From the NCBI RefSeq assembly GCF_012396015.1, contig NZ_JAAXOQ010000018.1, forward strand, positions 1 through 64,000: a stretch of 64,000 nucleotides of DNA, read 5' to 3'. Positions within the stretch are counted from its first letter, which is position 1. The number at the start of each line of letters is the position of its first letter. The translations under genes were made by a program, and so were the position numbers. The stretch is from Tsukamurella spumae. Its GTDB lineage: Bacteria > Actinomycetota > Actinomycetes > Mycobacteriales > Mycobacteriaceae. Under the pieces are notes generated by a model that was given only the letters and a program-made list of their open reading frames with translations, was not told the origin of the DNA and made no database searches. Shown in pieces: positions 31,859-40,076 of this stretch.

Positions 31859-33163
31859 TTATCGCTCGAAGTGCGAGGCGGTGGCGATCGGCCCGCGGGT
31901 GGCCGCGGTGGAGCTGGCGGGCCGTGTCGACGATGCTGCCACGGTCCTGGTGCCGCTGGCGGCCCGTGCGGGGAAGCTGCGGGCGATCGCCTCGTGGCCA
32001 CGGGCGAGGCCGTGGTTGTTGGAGGGGAGCGGCGGCGGCGGGGTGTCGTGCGCGATCGCCACGGTGCCGACGGTCTGGCCGTCGCGGTCCTTCACCGTGG
32101 CGTCGAGGCTGTCGCGGTCGCGGCTGGTGATCTCGGTGTGCACGTCCGGGCCGAGACGGCGGTGCGCCGCTGCGAGCGCGTGCTCGAGGTCCGTGCCGGG
32201 CACCTCGAACTCGATGGCCGGCGGATCGTTCGGCGAGCGGCCGGCGTCGTCGATCGTCACGGTCATGTGCGCGGCCGGGTCGGCGGGCGCGGGGCCGTGC
32301 GGATCCGCTCGCAGGTGCACCCCGGGCGCGGCGAGTACGACGTTGAGCGCCCGATCGGTGGACAGGTCGACGTCGATATCGAAGGAGCTGTAGTCGAAGC
32401 GGGCGTCGTCGATGTCCGCGGCGGCGAGGTTCACTCCGCGGAAGTCGTTGCTGACGAACTCGGCCGCCCCGAAGTCGACCCGATCGAGGCGCACGTTGTG
32501 CCAGCGGGTGTTCTCCCACGGCACATGCGGCTCGTTGCGGTCGGCGAGGATCGGCGAGGAGAAGTGCTGGGGCGTGAACTTGGTCGAGGTGAGGAAGCTG
32601 TTCTTGATGACGGCGTTCGACAGGTCGCAGCGGTCGATGTAGGCCTGGTTGGTGCGTAGGCCGTCGATCATGGTGTCGCTGAGGTCGACCTCGGCCCACC
32701 GTCCCATGAGCTGGACGGGCGGGGAGCCCTCGATGCGGTCGCGCCAGTTGGTCCCGTCGATGAAGACGTCGCGCAGCACTGCGCCCGAGAGGTTCACCTT
32801 GTGCAGGCACTCGATCTCGGAGGACTCGATGCGGGCGGACCGCATATCGGTATCGACAAGGTCGACGATGTGGCAGTCGATGAAGTCGGTGCCGTCGAGG
32901 TAGGCGTTGCTCAGCCGGAGCCCGGTGCAGTTGATGAACCGGGCGCCGGTGAGCGGGTGACCGGGGATACCGGCGTAGGTCTTCGGGTCGAAGTAGACGT
33001 TCTGGAAAGTCGCGCCGCGGAGATTTCTGTCGAGGAACCACTCGAGTGGGAATGGGTCGGTCGCGCTGTTGGGCCAGTCCTCGGTGGTGAAGGTGCTGCC
33101 GTCGGCGAAGGTGACGAGCGGCTGGCGGCGCTGCCCGGCGCGCGCGAGGTTGGCGTTGAACAT
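31859..33163 (-). CDS. Pentapeptide-repeat protein with extra C-terminal region
   Basis: 434 residues. From about 45 to 270 many A/S-x-L/F-x-x units occur (RNLRGATFQNVYFD, DLVDTDMRSARI, VNLSGAVLRDVF, CDLSNAVIKNSF, VDFGAAEFVSNDFRG), the pattern of a right-handed quadrilateral beta helix. Some such proteins mimic DNA and protect gyrase. The last 150 residues are not repeats and end in a basic, Ala/Ser-rich tail. The ATG overlaps the stop of the upstream gene by one base. Confidence 0.75.
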   Translation of the reverse strand: MFNANLARAGQRRQPLVTFADGSTFTTEDWPNSATDPFPLEWFLDRNLRGATFQNVYFDPKTYAGIPGHPLTGARFINCTGLRLSNAYLDGTDFIDCHIVDLVDTDMRSARIESSEIECLHKVNLSGAVLRDVFIDGTNWRDRIEGSPPVQLMGRWAEVDLSDTMIDGLRTNQAYIDRCDLSNAVIKNSFLTSTKFTPQHFSSPILADRNEPHVPWENTRWHNVRLDRVDFGAAEFVSNDFRGVNLAAADIDDARFDYSSFDIDVDLSTDRALNVVLAAPGVHLRADPHGPAPADPAAHMTVTIDDAGRSPNDPPAIEFEVPGTDLEHALAAAHRRLGPDVHTEITSRDRDSLDATVKDRDGQTVGTVAIAHDTPPPPLPSNNHGLARGHEAIARSFPARAASGTRTVAASSTRPASSTAATRGPIATASHFER

Positions 33164-33558
33164 CAGGCCTCCTGCGAGCTGTGGTGATCGGCGGTGATGC
33201 CGGCGGGCGACGGCGTGGCCGTGGGGCGCGCGGGTGCGGGTTTCTTCGCCGCCATCGACTTCTTCGCTGCGGGTGCCTTCTTGGCCGGTGCCTTCTTGGG
33301 CGCCGTCCCCGCGGGGACGGGGAGCCCGGCGGCGCGGAGCTGCGCGTGGTCGACGCCGAAGCCGCCGGCGGCGGCGACGAGCCGGGCGTACTCGGCCTCG
33401 GTCTCGGCGAGCTTGGCGTGCAGCTCTTCGGTCTGGTTGGCGGTGTGGGCGAGCTGCTCGAAGGTGCGGCGCCGCTCGTCGATGTCGCCGAGGAGTGCGT
33501 TGGCGATCTGCTGCGGGTCGCGGTGGGTGATGGTCGGGTTGTCGATCGTGTCGGTCAT
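33163..33558 (-). CDS. Coiled-coil protein with histone-H1-like basic tail
   Basis: 131 residues. The N-terminal half is helical and coiled-coil-like (LGDIDERRRTFEQLAHTANQTEELHAKLAETEAEY). The C-terminal third is a Lys/Ala/Pro repeat tail (KKAPAKKAPAAKKSMAAKKP), as in HU-Lsr2-like or H1-like actinobacterial proteins, suggesting DNA binding. It heads a two-gene unit with the pentapeptide gene and has the leader motif before its ATG. Confidence 0.65.
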   Translation of the reverse strand: MTDTIDNPTITHRDPQQIANALLGDIDERRRTFEQLAHTANQTEELHAKLAETEAEYARLVAAAGGFGVDHAQLRAAGLPVPAGTAPKKAPAKKAPAAKKSMAAKKPAPARPTATPSPAGITADHHSSQEA

Positions 33559-33563
33559 GGCTT

Positions 33564-33572
33564 GCGCTGTCC
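33564..33572 (-). promoter_or_regulatory. Start-associated leader motif
   Basis: GAAGGACAGCGCAAGCC precedes the ATG at 33558; its upstream flank CCCTCAACGA resembles those at 34514 and 49977. Confidence 0.7.
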
Positions 33573-33644
33573 TTCTTCGTTGAGGGGGGGAACTGGGACT
33601 GTGTCGTGCGCGGGATGCCGCCCGCGCCCGGGCTGGGGTGTGGT

Positions 33645-34508
33645 TCAGCCGTCCATGGGCTCACCCCCAGTTCGGCTCGCTGCTGCGGCGGTGCTGAGGA
33701 TCGCGCGCAGCTCGGCGGCGGGCACGGTGTCGGCGGTGGCTGTGGCCGCGTACACCTGCTCGCCGACGGTGCGGATCAGGTCGCGGTGGGCGGTGACGAT
33801 CGCGGCGGCAGCGGCGGCGGCGCGCTCGAAGATCCCTTCGGCGCTCTCGGCGGGGATGGTCCGGTAGCGGTGGAGCATGGCGGCGATCGAGTGGCTCTGG
33901 TCGTAGTCGCTGATGCTGCCGAACGGGTCCCGGCCGTGGAGGTCGTCGTAGGCGCGGCCGGCGAGGAGGATCACCATCCGGTCGAACCAGTTGTCGGGGG
34001 ATGCCATCCCTGGGGTGTCCAGGTTCAGGGCCTTAGTGGTCTCGACCGATCCGCCGAGCGACGATCCTGGGAGCGGGTAGTTCCGGCGGACGGTGACCTT
34101 GCTGACCTCGACCCCGCGGGCTGCGCACGCGACGACGTGAGCCGCTTCGTGCTCAGCGAGCGTGCGGCGCAGCTCGTCTGGAATCGCGGAGGTGCTCGCC
34201 GCGCCGGCGATGTGCGCGGGGCCTGCTGTCGGCAGGGCGACGGTGCTGTAGCTGGTCGGCAGGAGGACCGCCCTGACTACGCGGACGACGAGCCAGACCG
34301 AAGCGAGGAAGAAGACCCCGGTGGTGAAGCTTTGCGGCGTCTGTGTCATCGCTCGGAGCAGAGTCCACGTCGTGGCGCCGAGTCCGTTGAACCACAGCAC
34401 GTAGGCGAGCAGTGCCACGCAGACGTTGACGACGACTCTGATCGTGAGCCAGTGAGGTGGCCGTAGTCGGCGCCGCAGGCTGTGGATGGAGCTGTTTGGT
34501 GAGTTCAC
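33645..34508 (-). CDS. Membrane protein with FtsH-type (M41-like) peptidase domain, no ATPase
   Basis: 287 residues from GTG, chosen because the leader motif ends just before it. Two membrane helices (RVVVNVCVALLAYVLWF, SFTTGVFFLASVWLVV) are followed by LAEHEAAHVVACAARG with the zinc motif H120-E121-x-x-H124 and later LAGRAYDDL...SISDYDQSHSIAAML, matching the AGRAAEE...D-L-x-x-A-T region that supplies the third zinc ligand in FtsH. No AAA+ domain is present. It may be a free membrane peptidase or modulate host FtsH-type quality control. Confidence 0.65.
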   Translation of the reverse strand: MNSPNSSIHSLRRRLRPPHWLTIRVVVNVCVALLAYVLWFNGLGATTWTLLRAMTQTPQSFTTGVFFLASVWLVVRVVRAVLLPTSYSTVALPTAGPAHIAGAASTSAIPDELRRTLAEHEAAHVVACAARGVEVSKVTVRRNYPLPGSSLGGSVETTKALNLDTPGMASPDNWFDRMVILLAGRAYDDLHGRDPFGSISDYDQSHSIAAMLHRYRTIPAESAEGIFERAAAAAAAIVTAHRDLIRTVGEQVYAATATADTVPAAELRAILSTAAAASRTGGEPMDG

Positions 34509-34513
34509 GTTGT

Positions 34514-34522
34514 GCGCTGTCC
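34514..34522 (-). promoter_or_regulatory. Start-associated leader motif
   Basis: CCAACCGAGGACAGCGCACAAC precedes a GTG start at 34508, showing that the motif is not tied to ATG. Confidence 0.7.
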
Positions 34523-34592
34523 TCGGTTGGAGGTGAGTAGTGGTGGTGGTCGGTGCGGGCGGATGCCGCCGCGTCGCGCCGAAGGGCATGGG

Positions 34593-34904
34593 TCAGGCGT
34601 TACGGGGGAGAGGCGGAGGGTTGGGGGTCGGAGGGAAGTTGGGGGAGGTCGGGTCGAGCGCGAAAAGGCTGGCGGCGACGACGAGCAGGATGATGCCGGC
34701 GGCGAGGAGTGTGCGCTTGAAGCGGCGCATGGCGAGCTGGTTGCGGTCGGCGGCGGCGGCCCGTCCCGGAGTGCCGGGAGCGAGCGCGCGGTACGCGGCC
34801 GAGGCGGAGTAGGCGCGCCAGCCGGTGGCCGCGATCGCGGCGACGGCACCGATGAGGAGGACCGCGGCGAGGATGACCAGGACGGTGGTGAGCGCTCCGT
34901 TCAT
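34593..34904 (-). CDS. Small membrane protein (103 aa)
   Basis: 103 residues with two membrane helices (LTTVLVILAAVLLIGAVAAIA and TLLAAGIILLVVAASLFAL), a basic loop between them and a Pro-rich tail. ATG overlaps the upstream stop (ATGA). Family unknown; partner of the larger membrane protein before it. Confidence 0.6.
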   Translation of the reverse strand: MNGALTTVLVILAAVLLIGAVAAIAATGWRAYSASAAYRALAPGTPGRAAAADRNQLAMRRFKRTLLAAGIILLVVAASLFALDPTSPNFPPTPNPPPLPRNA

Positions 34905-36445
34905 GAGGTGGCACTGTTGGTGAACGATGGCTCCGTGAGCGACTCGCTGCGCTCCTCACCCACGGTCTGATGTCCGGTGGTTGCGACCGGAGGAGCGGGT
35001 GCGGGGAGGGCGGGGAGTGTCTCGGCTAGCTCGGGCAGCACGCGGAGGTCGGACCAGGCGACGGGTGCGGTCGTGATGAGCTTCATGCACCGCTCGATGT
35101 CGCGGACGATGTTCGCGCGCTCGATCGCCGGGGTCGACGGGTGTGCGATCCGTTCGACGAGTTTGGAGAGCCGGTCGAGCGCGGCGCGTTCGGTGGCCGT
35201 GCAGTCGTCGACACCGAGGGCTTCGGCGGCGTCGTTCGCGGCGTGCCAGGTCTGCCAGGCGCGCTCGGCGAGCGCGGCCGCGGCGTCGATCTGGTGCTGT
35301 GGTGCGTCGGGGCTGAGTTCGTCGAGGGCGTCGCCGAGGGCGGTCATGGCGTCTTGGTAGGCGCGGGTCTCGGGCATCGCGCGCACGCGCAGCATCGGCT
35401 TGGTGAGGATGAACGCTTCGCGGTCGAGGGTGTACGCGCCCCACTCCTGCTGGAGGTGCGCGTAGGCCTCGTGCACCTCGGCCGCGGTCGCCTTGCGCTG
35501 TGCGCGCGCTCCGTCGCTTCCGCTCGACACAGGCGTCGGTGCGTGCGCGGCTTCGGGTACAGGTTCGGGGGTGAGTGCTTCGTTCGCGCGGCGTTCCGCG
35601 AGGTGCCGTTTGAGTTCGTTGTCCTTGACGCGGTCGGCGTATTGGTGCTCGATGGATCTGCGGATCGCCTCGATCCAGACGAGGTCGTTGCGGGCCTCCT
35701 CGATGGCGGCAGTCTTGTTGCTGCGTCCCGCGAGCCATGCGGCGACGGCCGTGACGAGGAACAGGCCGCCGATGATCGACCAGAGCACGGCAGAAGCGTT
35801 GAAAAATACGAGGGAGACCAGCGCCACGCCTGAGCAGGCGGCGGCACCCATGAACTTCATCTCCGACGCCTGGAAGCGGGTGCGGCTATCGCGCGGACGG
35901 ATCTGGGCGTCGTAGAGGGCGGTGAAGGCTCGGTCGCCGGCGAACCGCGCCCATCCATCGTCGGCTCGCTGCTCGGGGGCGAGCGCATGTTGACGGTCGA
36001 TCAGCTTCTCTGCCCGTGTCTGCAATGCCGCATCCAGCGCCGTGTCCGGATCTCGGAGCCGGGTGGCGTACTCCGCGCGGCGGGCGCGATCTGCGCGGAG
36101 TACGGCGTCGACCGATGAGTCGAAGCTGGGCGCGGTGATCTGGATCGAGTTGGGCAGGCCGTGGCGCTTGTCGGGCCGACCCCGCCGAGGTCCGGCTGGC
36201 GGCTCGGCGGCACGCTCACGCTGTTGCTCGTGCGCGCCGAGGACGTGAGCGCGGCGCGCTGCGTACGTTGGATCGTTGGCTGCGATGGCGTCATAGACGA
36301 TCGCCGCCGGCATCAACCCGAGGAGGCCTACTACGTGCTCCGGCTGAAGTAGCCCTGGGTTGCGGCGAAGCCAGTCGGAGGCCGTCTGAAGGTCGTACCG
36401 GACGGGGATCGAGCTGGTGTCGTCGGCTCGGTTGGTGGGGGTCAT
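34901..36445 (-). CDS. Membrane protein with helical domain shared with 18074-19054
   Basis: 514 residues. A helical soluble part with RRGRPDKRHG basic stretch, then two adjacent membrane helices (FMGAAACSGVALVSLVFF, LWSIIGGLFLVTAVAAWLAG) and a long cytosolic helical region. The part at about 335-480 (LQQEWGAYTLDREAFILTKPML, PETRAYQDAM, NDAAEALGVDDCTATERAAL) repeats the domain of the protein at 18074. The ATG follows the leader motif immediately. Likely part of the transfer or plasmid-maintenance membrane apparatus. Confidence 0.65.
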   Translation of the reverse strand: MTPTNRADDTSSIPVRYDLQTASDWLRRNPGLLQPEHVVGLLGLMPAAIVYDAIAANDPTYAARRAHVLGAHEQQRERAAEPPAGPRRGRPDKRHGLPNSIQITAPSFDSSVDAVLRADRARRAEYATRLRDPDTALDAALQTRAEKLIDRQHALAPEQRADDGWARFAGDRAFTALYDAQIRPRDSRTRFQASEMKFMGAAACSGVALVSLVFFNASAVLWSIIGGLFLVTAVAAWLAGRSNKTAAIEEARNDLVWIEAIRRSIEHQYADRVKDNELKRHLAERRANEALTPEPVPEAAHAPTPVSSGSDGARAQRKATAAEVHEAYAHLQQEWGAYTLDREAFILTKPMLRVRAMPETRAYQDAMTALGDALDELSPDAPQHQIDAAAALAERAWQTWHAANDAAEALGVDDCTATERAALDRLSKLVERIAHPSTPAIERANIVRDIERCMKLITTAPVAWSDLRVLPELAETLPALPAPAPPVATTGHQTVGEERSESLTEPSFTNSATS

Positions 36446-36447
36446 AT

Positions 36448-36456
36448 GCGCTGTCC
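36448..36456 (-). promoter_or_regulatory. Start-associated leader motif, proximal copy
   Basis: TTGAGGACAGCGCAT stands directly before the ATG at 36445. Confidence 0.7.
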
Positions 36457-36480
36457 TCAAGTCGTTCGGCGCCTCGATGT

Positions 36481-36489
36481 GCGCTGTCC
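36481..36489 (-). promoter_or_regulatory. Start-associated leader motif, second copy
   Basis: A second GGACAGCGCA in the same orientation, 33 bases upstream of the proximal one. This is the only tandem pair. Confidence 0.65.
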
Positions 36490-36546
36490 GGAGACCTCGG
36501 ATGGTCACTACTCACCCGGCCGGCCTCGTCCTGATCGTATCAGTGA

Positions 36547-36558
36547 CAACAGACTATT
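36547..36558. repeat. Third copy of CAACAGACTATT
   Basis: Identical in all 12 bases to 17489-17500 in front of the HTH gene; suggests the same protein binds here, or a shared promoter -10 (TAGTCT on the minus strand). Confidence 0.5.
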
Positions 36559-36918
36559 TCGCAGTGTCTTCCCGACACGGATGTGCACATCCACGTCGCG
36601 CGGCGCGCCCGCCACGGGCGACCCGCCGGCGGACGGCACCGAGCCGCCGAATCGGCCCGGCACCCCACCCCGGTAAATGCCTGCACGACGCGACCCGCAG
36701 CGCGCCGCAGGCCGCCTGCGCGACGGCGAACCGACGTTCCTTCTGCGCACCGACGTCCGGCCCGATCGACCGCCGCCCCGCCCGGCGCCGAAGCCGGGCC
36801 GACCGGAAGGCCGCGCGGAGCGCGGGAGCCCGCGCAGCGGGCTGGACGAGCGGAGCTCGCCACGGCTCGCGCTCTGCTTTTCGTCGCTGCGCGACGTGCC
36901 CCAGGCGGAGCAAGCTAT

Positions 36919-37005
36919 GGTTTAGGTGCCCTAAACCTGGACTTCGGTACCGCTGCGCGGTACCTTCGTGGCAACACTGGCGTGTTGGTCCCCACTGAGG
37001 TGGGG
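36919..37005. other. Probable origin of transfer (oriT)
   Basis: Four perfect inverted repeats in 87 bp: GGTTTAGG-TGC-CCTAAACC (36919-36937), GGTACC-GCTGCGC-GGTACC (36946-36964), CAACAC-TGGC-GTGTTG (36972-36987) and CCCCAC-TGAG-GTGGGG (36990-37005). They end 37 bp before mobC and the relaxase gene, the usual place of oriT. The nick site cannot be assigned from sequence alone. Confidence 0.65.
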
Positions 37006-37042
37006 TCGCTGCGCTGGGCCGAGTCGAAGGGCGGAGGTCGCC

Positions 37043-37459
37043 ATGGAAGGCGAAGTGTCGAAGGCATCGGTGTTCCGCCGGCGCCGCAAGAACGCGCCGG
37101 ACGGACCCCGTGAGGACCGGATCGTCTTGAAGACGACCCCGGAGGAGAACCGCGCTCTGCGTGCCCGTGCGGCGCAGCTAGGCAAGTCGGTGCAGTGGAT
37201 GCTCATGAACGCGGTGAACGCGCCGCAGGCGATGGCCGCGGCGGTGCCGCTGGAGGAGCGCCGACAGGCGTTCGCCGAGCTGACTGCGCACAAGAACTAC
37301 CTCGCGGCGATGAGCAACAACATCAACCAGATCGCCGTCCACGCGAACGCCGAGCAGTTCGTGCCGCCGAACCTGGAGCCTGCGCTGGCGGCGATCGTGG
37401 CGATGCAGCGCCGGCTCGATGAGGCCTTCGACCGCAGCTACGGGCGGCTCGGCGGATGA
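37043..37459 (+). CDS. mobC: MobC-type relaxosome accessory protein
   Basis: 138 residues, GGAGG before the ATG. A basic start (RRRRKNAPDGPREDRI) leads into a ribbon-helix-helix (RIVLKTTPEENRALRARAAQ) and the MobC signature MSNNINQIAVHAN near residue 93. Such proteins bind oriT and help the relaxase open DNA. Its stop overlaps the relaxase start, and a hairpin cluster lies immediately upstream. Confidence 0.8.
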   Translation: MEGEVSKASVFRRRRKNAPDGPREDRIVLKTTPEENRALRARAAQLGKSVQWMLMNAVNAPQAMAAAVPLEERRQAFAELTAHKNYLAAMSNNINQIAVHANAEQFVPPNLEPALAAIVAMQRRLDEAFDRSYGRLGG

Positions 37460-39198
37460 TGCCCAACATCGTGTCGGGCGCCAAGATGCACGGCGTCACG
37501 GCGTACCTGTTCGGTCCCGGCCGCGCGAACGAGCACACCAGCCCGCACCTGCTCGCGGCGTCGTCGCCGCTCGTCTTCCAGGCCGGCGGCGCCGGCGCGG
37601 TGCGCGATGAGTCCGTGGCGGCCGAGCTGTCGGATGCGGTCGACGAGGCGCGCATCGCGTTCGGCACGGAGGTGGTGCGGCGGGTCAAGGGCGCGAAGGA
37701 GGCGCAGGACCGCGAAGGGTGGCCGGCGAGGCAGGCCACTGCGCTCGCCGAGCGGCACGAGCACGTGTGGCACTGCTCGCTCGCGCTGGCCCCCGATGAG
37801 GGGCAGATCGACGAGGAGAAGTGGGCGAAGATCGCCACGGAGTTCATGCGGCGGATGGGCTTCTCCGGGAACGAGGGCGTCGCCGATGCCCGCTGGTACG
37901 CGGTGCACCACGGCGCGACCAAGGAGGGCGGCGACCACATTCACATCGTCGCGTCGCGTGTGCGCGAGGACGGCACCGTCGTGCCGAAGTGGATGCCCTA
38001 CCCGGGCGCGAAGAAGGACCTCGGCGACTTCACCCGCGCGCAGCGGATCTCCTACGACCTCGAGCGCGAGTTCGGGCTGCGGATCACCGAGGGTCGCGCG
38101 GCCGGCCTGACCGCCCGCGGCGAGAACAAGGCGGAGGCAGCACGCGCCACGGCGTCGGGCGCGGTGCTCACCGAGCGCGAGGAGCTGACCCGCCGCGTGC
38201 GGGCGGCCGCGGTCTCGTCGACCAACGAGGCCGAGTTCGTGGCCGCGGTGCGCCGCACCGGCGTGCGCATCCGCCCCCGCTACGCCAAGGGCGGCACGAG
38301 CGAGGTCGTCGGCTACTCGGTGGCACTGCACTCGTCGACGAAGAACCTCGGCGGACTCCAGCTCGGACAGTCGGCCAAGCTCGCCGGGGACAAAGCGATC
38401 TGGCACGCCGGCGGCCGGCTCGCCCGGGATCTGACGCTGACCCAGTTGCGGAACGGGTGGGGATCGACACCCGACACCCAGCGCGAGGCGCTGGCGGCGT
38501 GGCGGTCGCCGCGCACGAGCGCCCCGAAGATCACGACCAACGCGGCCGCGCTGCTGGACATGCAGCGCACCCTCAAGGGCTTCTCCGATCACGTCGCACA
38601 GCTCGCGCCCGACGATCACCTCGGTTGGTACGAGGCCTCGCGGACCGCGGCGGGGATGCTCTCGCAGCTCTCGCTCCGCGCGGGCGGCGATCACCAGATC
38701 GCGGCCGCGGCCCGCGCGCTCAATGCGTGCTCGGGAGCGGTCGTGCCGAAGGCGATCGACCCGACCGCCATGAAACGCCGCGGCTCGTGGGCGCAAGCGA
38801 CGCTCCTGATGGGCATGGCCTTGCAGACCGGCAACACCACGCTGATGTACGCGCTGGTGATGAAGCAGCTCTCCGACGCCTGCCGCGCGATCGCCGACGC
38901 GCGCGCCGCCGGCGTCGACGCCGCCCGCGCACGCGAACTGCGCGTGACCGCGGAGACGACGCTCGCGCGGTACCAGCACGCCGCGAGCGCGCTCGGCGGC
39001 GAGCAGACCATCCAGACGCGGCTGCGCGGCGAGGTCGCGGCGCCGGGTGCGGTGAAGGGCACGAAGACGATCGCCAGGACCGGCACCGAGCGGACCACGC
39101 CGACCGCGCAGCCGCAGCGGCCACACCGCAAGCCGACGACGGCGAAGGACATGTGGAACATGCCGCACCGTCGACCCGACGGCGGACGGGACCGGTGA
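37456..39198 (+). CDS. Relaxase (MOBP-like)
   Basis: 580 residues. The start VSGAKMHGVTAYLFGPGRANEH is typical of actinobacterial relaxases and contains candidate catalytic Tyr (in TAYLF). The metal-binding motif is GGDHIHIVASRV (about 155-166) with HHGATKEGG just before it. The C-terminal 400 residues are helical. It nicks oriT and pilots the strand to the coupling protein at 45839. ATG overlaps mobC; the next gene starts at its stop (GTGA). Confidence 0.8.
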   Translation: MMPNIVSGAKMHGVTAYLFGPGRANEHTSPHLLAASSPLVFQAGGAGAVRDESVAAELSDAVDEARIAFGTEVVRRVKGAKEAQDREGWPARQATALAERHEHVWHCSLALAPDEGQIDEEKWAKIATEFMRRMGFSGNEGVADARWYAVHHGATKEGGDHIHIVASRVREDGTVVPKWMPYPGAKKDLGDFTRAQRISYDLEREFGLRITEGRAAGLTARGENKAEAARATASGAVLTEREELTRRVRAAAVSSTNEAEFVAAVRRTGVRIRPRYAKGGTSEVVGYSVALHSSTKNLGGLQLGQSAKLAGDKAIWHAGGRLARDLTLTQLRNGWGSTPDTQREALAAWRSPRTSAPKITTNAAALLDMQRTLKGFSDHVAQLAPDDHLGWYEASRTAAGMLSQLSLRAGGDHQIAAAARALNACSGAVVPKAIDPTAMKRRGSWAQATLLMGMALQTGNTTLMYALVMKQLSDACRAIADARAAGVDAARARELRVTAETTLARYQHAASALGGEQTIQTRLRGEVAAPGAVKGTKTIARTGTERTTPTAQPQRPHRKPTTAKDMWNMPHRRPDGGRDR

Positions 39199-40076
39199 GC
39201 GCACCGACGCTCACCGGGATGCGCACGCACGCCCTCGGTGTCGTTGCGCTCGCCGGCGCCGCGCTCGCGCTGATGTGGTTCCTCGGCGTCGAGGTTCAGG
39301 CGGCACATGACTACCTCACCGGGAACATCGGCTACAGGCCGCCCGACCCGGACGCACCGCCGGACTGGGACACCTTCAAGCAGCACGTGGTCGCGGGCTT
39401 CGGTGCGCTCGCCGTGTTGCCGTTCACCCGGCGCGTGGCGGAGCTGCCCGCCGCGGTGCCGCGTCCCGCGTGGCGGTTCGTGCGCGCCACACCGTTCGCG
39501 CTGGCCATCATGAGCGCCGTCGCGGTGAGCACCGCCGTCCTGGTCGACCTCACGACCGACCCAGCAGACCCGACGGCGGTGACCGGCACCCTGCACGGGG
39601 AGCGCGCCGTCGCATACGTGGCGCGGATCGCCACCGCCGGCCTCGCCGAGGAACCGATCTTCGTCCTGCTGCCGTTCCTTGCGCTGACCTTCTTCGCGCG
39701 GACCGGCGACGCGGCACCAGCGCCCCGTGAGCGTGGACCGGCGCCGCTGTGGCCGGCCGGGTTCCCGGCGACCCGGGCGGTCCTGATACTGGCGCTGGGT
39801 TCCGGGGTGCTCCGCGGAGTTTTCCACGTCTACCAGGGCCTGCCCTACGCGGCGGCGGCCGTCCTGTGGGGCGGCACGATGGTGGTCGTCTACGCGCGGT
39901 GGCGCTCGATCACGGCGCTCATCGTCGCGCACGGCATCTTCAACGTCGCGTGGGTCTACCTGCTGCCCGCGCTGGGGATCGGCGGGTGGGCCGGCGTGGC
40001 CACGATGATCGGCCTACCCGGCGCTCTCTGGCTCGCGGTCCTCGCTGCCGGGCAGCGGCGCGATCGCGCCGCCTAG
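39195..40076 (+). CDS. CPBP-family membrane protein downstream of relaxase
   Basis: 293 residues from GTG overlapping the relaxase stop. About seven hydrophobic segments. Motifs of CPBP (Abi) intramembrane proteins: LAEEPIFVLLPF (E-E, but the usual following Arg is Val), VLRGVFHVYQG (His) and AHGIFNVAW (H-x-x-x-N). Members are glutamic-type intramembrane peptidases or bacteriocin-immunity proteins. It is coupled to the relaxase, so may serve transfer or protect the donor. Its 3' end overlaps the opposing gene by 63 bases. Confidence 0.7.
   Translation: MSAPTLTGMRTHALGVVALAGAALALMWFLGVEVQAAHDYLTGNIGYRPPDPDAPPDWDTFKQHVVAGFGALAVLPFTRRVAELPAAVPRPAWRFVRATPFALAIMSAVAVSTAVLVDLTTDPADPTAVTGTLHGERAVAYVARIATAGLAEEPIFVLLPFLALTFFARTGDAAPAPRERGPAPLWPAGFPATRAVLILALGSGVLRGVFHVYQGLPYAAAAVLWGGTMVVVYARWRSITALIVAHGIFNVAWVYLLPALGIGGWAGVATMIGLPGALWLAVLAAGQRRDRAA

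Larger units (their letters stand above)
36446..37042. other. Non-coding region between divergent units
   Basis: 597 bp without a supportable gene. From left: two leader motifs (36448, 36481), the 12-mer CAACAGACTATT (36547), a very GC-rich stretch (36570-36900) with short inverted repeats such as GCCCGC-GCA-GCGGGC, and four perfect hairpins at 36919-37005 that probably belong to the origin of transfer. Open frames in the GC-rich part have unbiased codons. Confidence 0.7.

Noticed and set aside
12983-36511. GGTCACTAC upstream of several leader motifs (12983, 16086, 36503) as a possible shared -10 region
   Set aside because: Distances to the motif vary from 13 to 29 bases, no -35 is consistent, and several motif copies lack it.
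36554-37113. Several open frames on both strands in the GC-rich region before mobC
   Set aside because: Arg/Ala/Pro-rich products without ribosome sites or codon bias; the region has hairpins and motif copies expected of non-coding DNA.
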